A DNA stretch of 64,000 nt from Billgrantia endophytica (GTDB lineage: Bacteria; Pseudomonadota; Gammaproteobacteria; Pseudomonadales; Halomonadaceae). The notes under the pieces are model-generated. The model saw only the letters and a program-made list of their open reading frames with translations, did not search any database and was not told the DNA's origin. The first letter of the stretch is position 1. Each line of letters opens with the position of its first letter. Location of the stretch: assembly GCF_002879615.1 (NCBI RefSeq), contig NZ_PNRF01000036.1:1-64000 (forward strand). Direction: 5' to 3'. The position numbers were made by a program, and so were the translations under genes. Positions 60,282 through 64,000 of this stretch are shown piece after piece.

Positions 60282-61151
60282 ATGCCAGTACGGCTCCCCC
60301 CCTTCCGGCGTCTCGGCCTGACTCTCGGCTCGCTATGGATGGCAGCCAGCCCGACAGCGGTCGGCGACAGCCTGGCCACGCTCGACTGGACCCTGGCCGA
60401 GACACTGGTCGCCTTGGGTGAACCGCCCGATGGGGTTGCCCAAGTCAGTGATTATCACAGCTGGGTCGGCGAGCCGAGACTGCCGAGCCGGGTAACCGAC
60501 ATTGGCCTGCGCACCCAGCCGAATGTCGAGCTGCTGGCCCGCATGGCCCCGGAGCGCATTCTGCTCACGCCCATGTTCACCCATTTGGCGCCTCGACTGA
60601 GCCGCATCGGCACCGTCGACAGCATGGCGCTCTATACGCCGGGAGACGACACCTGGGAGCAGATCCTCATCCTGACCCGGGAGCTTGGCATGGCGAACGG
60701 TCGCCAGGATGAAGCCGAAGCGCTGATTGCCTCCACCGAGGCGCACTTCGAGGCGCTGCGCCAAGCGCTGCCGGAAGAAGCGCCCCCCCTGCTGGTCATC
60801 CAGTTCATGGACGAACGCCATGTGCGGGTCTTCGGTGAACACGGCCTGTTTCAGGCCGTCATGGATCGCCTGGACCTGGAGAACGCCTGGCAGGGGGAAA
60901 CCAACTCTTGGGGGTTCTCGCTGGCCGGTCTGGAGGCACTGCTCGAACTGGAGGCACGCCTGGTGGTGGTGGAACCCTACCCGACCGGCATCGAGGCCAA
61001 GCTGGCCAAAAGCGCTCTTTGGCAGCATCACCCCAGCGTCCGCGATGGCAGCTTGATCACCCTGCCACCGGTATGGAGTTTCGGCGCCCTGCCATCGGCA
61101 CAGCGCTTCGCCGAGCTTCTGGTGGACGCGCTGGTACGGCCCGATGCTTGA
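60282..61151 (+). CDS. fhuD: FhuD-like periplasmic ferric-siderophore binding protein
   Basis: The 289-aa protein has an export signal with arginines at its start (RLPPFRRLGLTLGSLWMA) and the cluster-A2-type binding fold: LDWTLAETLVALGEPPDGVAQ, PNVELLARMAPERIL and VRVFGEHGLFQAVMDRLDLENAW match FhuD. It delivers hydroxamate-type ferri-siderophores to the FhuB permease. The permease gene is about 2 kb away on the other strand; no ATPase (fhuC) is visible in the window. The gene starts after AAGGAAAGAA. Confidence 0.85.
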   Translation: MPVRLPPFRRLGLTLGSLWMAASPTAVGDSLATLDWTLAETLVALGEPPDGVAQVSDYHSWVGEPRLPSRVTDIGLRTQPNVELLARMAPERILLTPMFTHLAPRLSRIGTVDSMALYTPGDDTWEQILILTRELGMANGRQDEAEALIASTEAHFEALRQALPEEAPPLLVIQFMDERHVRVFGEHGLFQAVMDRLDLENAWQGETNSWGFSLAGLEALLELEARLVVVEPYPTGIEAKLAKSALWQHHPSVRDGSLITLPPVWSFGALPSAQRFAELLVDALVRPDA

Positions 61152-61196
61152 TAATCTCTGAACGGCATGTGAAGCCTCACGGTCGGGGAGTCGGTG

Positions 61197-62867
61197 TCAT
61201 GCGGGCGCCTGGCGCCCTACCCGCGCCACCGCATCGCGGCTGGCGGCCTTGCGCTCGTCGCCGATCAGCTCATGAAGCAGCCCTCCGCGCAACTCCAGCA
61301 GGCGGTCGGCCTGATCGAAGTAGTGATCGTCGTGGCTGATCACCACCAGTGTCTTGCCCAGTGCCCTCAGGCGCGGCAGTAACTGGCGATAGAAGATCCG
61401 CCGGAACTGGGGATCCTGATCGGCCGCCCACTCATCGAGCAGCACGAGATCGCGCTGCTCGGCGACCGCCAACAACATCGCCAGACGCTTGCGCTGCCCC
61501 TGGGAGAGGTTGACGTTGGTCACACGATCGCCGTCGAAGTCCAGCTTATGCTGCATCTCCAGTTCGGTGAGCCACTCATCCACCAAGGCGGCATCCGGCG
61601 ACTCTCCAGCGGGACCGATCAACCGATCGAAGAGATGAAAGTCGGTATAGATGGCGGAGAAGTGCTGGCGATACGTCGTCCAGTCCGCCTCCTGCAACGG
61701 CCTGCCATCGACCCGGATGCTCCCCGCCTGGGGCTGATAGAGCCCGGTCAGTAGCCGTGCCAGCGTCGACTTGCCACTGCCGTTGCCGCCAATCAGGAAT
61801 ACCACCTCGCCCCGCCGCAGGGTCAGGTCGAGGGGCCCTACCGCAAAGCCCGGCCGCGCCTCCTCATCGGGGTAGCGGTAGGACACCCCCTCCAGGGCGA
61901 TCTCCTGCCAGGCATGACGCCTCGAGCCGCTATCGAACGCGTCTCGATAGTCCGCCAGCACCAGCGTGTTCAGCTTGTCGAAGGCCACGCGCGCGTTGAT
62001 CAGCGTCGGCACGGCCCCCACTGCCTGGATCAACGGTGCCCGAAGGAATAGCAACGTGAGCGAGAAGGTGATCGCCACCTGGGCCGAGGCCCACCCCAAC
62101 CCGTTGGCCAGGAAGAACACCACGCCGATGGCGCCCAGCATCATGATATTGAACCAATTGATTGCACTGAGATGGCAGGTGTCTCCGCGCACGATATGGT
62201 GACGATAGGCATCGGCATTGGGCGTGTAGACGTCGCGATAGAGCCACTCGGCCCGGTCGCGGTTGAGCGCCAGCTCCTTGCGCCCCTCGATGACCGATTG
62301 ATAATCCGCATAGAGCCGATCCTCGACCTCGCGGAGCTTGGCCATATGCTGGTAGACCCAGATCACCATGCGCATGCAAACCACGACGGTGGCCGCGACC
62401 CACAGCGCCGTCACCCCTAGAATCGCAGGCGACAGCCAACCCAGGTAGAGCGTGGCCCCCAGCGTCAGCACCCCACCCTGCACCAACTCCGGCAAGCGCA
62501 CGAAGGCCACCGTGATATAGCGCACATCGGTGGACAGGCTGGCAAGCAGGCGCGCACTGCCGATCTGCTCGACGCGCTCGATATCGGTGTCCATGATGCG
62601 CTTGATCAACTGCCCGCGCAGTCGGTAGACGAAGTAATGCCCCAGCGTGGTCAAGGCCAATTGCGAGGCCAGGGTCACCACCAGCAACAGCAGGATCAAG
62701 CCGAGAAACAGAGGCAATACTCGCCAGGGATCGGCAAAGGCATCGAGTAGCCGCTGGTTGATGAAGGCGATCGCACCAATGCCCAGGCCGGCACTCACCA
62801 GGCTGAGCGCGATCACGCCGACGAAGGACCAGCGGTAATCACGCCATACGATTCCGAACAGCTCCAT
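61197..62867 (-). CDS. PvdE/SyrD-type ABC exporter (fused permease-ATPase)
   Basis: The 556-aa protein has six membrane helices in its first 300 residues ([23 protein letters not shown] onward) and a C-terminal ATPase. The ATPase has Walker [16 protein letters not shown], the signature [15 protein letters not shown], Walker [14 protein letters not shown] and the H-loop ISHDDHY. This is the cyclic-peptide exporter family of PvdE, SyrD and YojI. I chose the ATG after AAGGAGCC. Its frame is open upstream without a stop to the TGA inside the fhuF remnant. No peptide-siderophore synthesis genes are seen here, so export of a precursor or recycling of a siderophore are both open. Confidence 0.88.
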   Translation of the reverse strand: MELFGIVWRDYRWSFVGVIALSLVSAGLGIGAIAFINQRLLDAFADPWRVLPLFLGLILLLLVVTLASQLALTTLGHYFVYRLRGQLIKRIMDTDIERVEQIGSARLLASLSTDVRYITVAFVRLPELVQGGVLTLGATLYLGWLSPAILGVTALWVAATVVVCMRMVIWVYQHMAKLREVEDRLYADYQSVIEGRKELALNRDRAEWLYRDVYTPNADAYRHHIVRGDTCHLSAINWFNIMMLGAIGVVFFLANGLGWASAQVAITFSLTLLFLRAPLIQAVGAVPTLINARVAFDKLNTLVLADYRDAFDSGSRRHAWQEIALEGVSYRYPDEEARPGFAVGPLDLTLRRGEVVFLIGGNGSGKSTLARLLTGLYQPQAGSIRVDGRPLQEADWTTYRQHFSAIYTDFHLFDRLIGPAGESPDAALVDEWLTELEMQHKLDFDGDRVTNVNLSQGQRKRLAMLLAVAEQRDLVLLDEWAADQDPQFRRIFYRQLLPRLRALGKTLVVISHDDHYFDQADRLLELRGGLLHELIGDERKAASRDAVARVGRQAPA

Positions 62868-62933
62868 TGAGCTTGGCTCCTTGCAAAGGTGAACGCCCAA
62901 GCGGCGACGCTTGGCCGGACGATTCTCTGGCTT

Positions 62934-63401
62934 CAACGGGCAACCGCCACACAGCGCCTCATTGGGCAGGCGATACTTGATTCAACACAGACGCCGCACC
63001 CGGCTGGGAGCCTCGCCACCCAGCTCGAGGCGCAACTGCTCCGGCCGCACCGGCAGCTCTCGGCCCAACAGCAAATTGGCCACCAGCGTGGGGATCGACA
63101 CCAGGCTGAAAAAATACTTCGACCAGATCGACGCCGCCGCCTTGCGGTCGGCCCCCTCGCCAAAGCTGGCCGTATAGCGCGCCATCAGCTCGCCGAGCGC
63201 GGCACGCTCGAGCAGCACACTGCCCGGCAGTGTCGCCACATCCGCACGGCCGAAGCCCGGGGCCTTGAGGTTGTCCAGAGGCGGCTGACGATAGAGCGCC
63301 AGCAGCGCCTCGGCCGGATCGTCCAGGCGAGTGGCAACCTCCGCTGCTTCCGTCATACGCACCTCCTGTCTAGACAACGAAACCTCCGCCACACTGCCCA
63401 T
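62934..63401 (-). pseudogene. fhuF: fhuF-like ferric-siderophore reductase, internally shortened with in-frame TGA
   Basis: The frame begins [21 protein letters not shown], overlapping the permease stop (TGATG); a second start 15 codons on has a good AGGAGGT. The N-terminal FhuF part is seen (LLERAALGELMARY, AAASIWSKYFFSLVSIPTLV). It then jumps to the C-terminal cluster motif, so about 100 residues normal in the family are missing. The motif reads [24 protein letters not shown]: the TGA replaces the second cysteine of CC-x10-C-x2-C. After it the frame is open into the exporter gene. It is most likely a decayed reductase; recoding is discussed as a finding. Confidence 0.6.
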
Positions 63402-64000
63402 CACAACCTCCGCAACCCCCACATGAAGTAGGCACCACCGATCAGCGAGGCGACCAGGCCAGCGGGAATTTCGTAGGGGAAGATCATCTGGCGGCCAACC
63501 CAGTCGGCCAGCACCATCAACAACATGCCCACCAGTGCCGCGCCCAGCAGGTGCTGACGAGCCCTGGTCAGCCCCAGCAACCGGGCCATATGCGGCGCCA
63601 GCAGCCCGACGAAGGAGAGCGGCCCCACCACCAGGGTGGCACACGCCGTCAGCAGGGCCACCAGCAGCAGCAACACCAGGCGGGCCCGATTGAGGGCGAC
63701 CCCCAGCGCCAGCGTGGTGGGAGCACCCAACGGCAGGATGTCCAGCCAACGGGTAAGCGGTAGCGTGCACAGCGTCAGCAGCGCGGCCAGAGTGCCCACC
63801 ACCAGGGCACTGGTGAGATCGACGTAATAGGTGGACCCCGCCAACCTGGCGATCACCTGCTGCCCACGCGGGTCGCCCCCGGCCAGCATCACGCTGCGCA
63901 CCGCATCGAACAGCGCACTCACCGCCACCCCGGTGAGCAGCAGGCGCTCGGGCACGAATCCGCTGCGACGGTTGAGCGCCACCAGAATCAGCAGGGTGGC
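63401..64000 (-). CDS. fhuB: FhuB/FecCD-type iron-siderophore permease, truncated by window edge
   Basis: The visible 199 residues are the C-terminal part of a FecCD-family inner-membrane permease: [57 protein letters not shown] and the end [23 protein letters not shown]. These match the second half of FhuB. The frame continues past the right edge, so its length and whether it is the double-length FhuB form cannot be seen. Its stop overlaps the fhuF start. Confidence 0.85.
   Translation of the reverse strand, partial: ATLLILVALNRRSGFVPERLLLTGVAVSALFDAVRSVMLAGGDPRGQQVIARLAGSTYYVDLTSALVVGTLAALLTLCTLPLTRWLDILPLGAPTTLALGVALNRARLVLLLLVALLTACATLVVGPLSFVGLLAPHMARLLGLTRARQHLLGAALVGMLLMVLADWVGRQMIFPYEIPAGLVASLIGGAYFMWGLRRL

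Overview
The window is about 64 kb of gene-dense, high-GC gammaproteobacterial chromosome. Gene order and protein style fit a halophilic Halomonadaceae member (Halomonas or a close relative). The blocks gacS / cysM-rlmD-relA-mazG-ppc and rpoE-rseA-rseB-degP followed by lepA-lepB-rnc-era-recO-pdxJ-acpS are typical of this group and of pseudomonads, and the proteins are acidic. I see no rRNA, tRNA, CRISPR array, insertion sequence or prophage gene. Family names come from recognising motifs and gene order; no database search was possible.

About 0-16 kb is mixed housekeeping: an outer-membrane lipoprotein, a GNAT acetyltransferase, proS, a membrane diguanylate cyclase overlapping a periplasmic partner gene, a tiny membrane protein behind a textbook ANR/FNR promoter, rfaH with an FKBP isomerase, ampG, a SEC-C repeat protein, a UbiB-like kinase, topB-panE, an outer-membrane barrel and a 1-Cys peroxiredoxin. 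About 16-27 kb holds central and stress regulation: ppc, mazG, relA, rlmD and cysM on the minus strand, with the GacS/BarA hybrid kinase divergent. About 26.6-37 kb holds the acpS-to-lepA operon and the sigma-E envelope-stress operon; rseC is missing from the latter. About 37-43.4 kb carries DAHP synthase, dinG, rhlB, a small basic protein and exonuclease III.

About 43.4-64 kb is an iron-starvation region. It starts with a six-gene overlapping TonB2-type energiser operon (DUF3450, TtpC, ExbB, ExbD, TonB, TPR). An unrecognised 135-aa gene behind a Fur-like box follows, then the manganese/flavodoxin class Ib ribonucleotide reductase operon nrdHIEF with Fur-like and NrdR boxes. Next come a UbiM-type flavin ubiquinone hydroxylase, an AraC regulator, two TonB-dependent siderophore receptors, a FhuD-like binding protein, a PvdE/SyrD-like ABC exporter, a broken or recoded fhuF, and a FhuB-type permease running off the right edge. 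I infer that these genes take up ferric siderophores and also swap iron enzymes for iron-free or manganese versions.

The points most worth a second look are: the TGA that replaces a cluster cysteine of FhuF in a frame that stays open into the exporter gene; the possible iron-sparing pairing of NrdEF with a flavin ubiquinone hydroxylase; the Fur-linked unknown gene; the paired ANR boxes before the micro-protein; and a dispersed stem-forming repeat, one copy of which interrupts the nrd operon.
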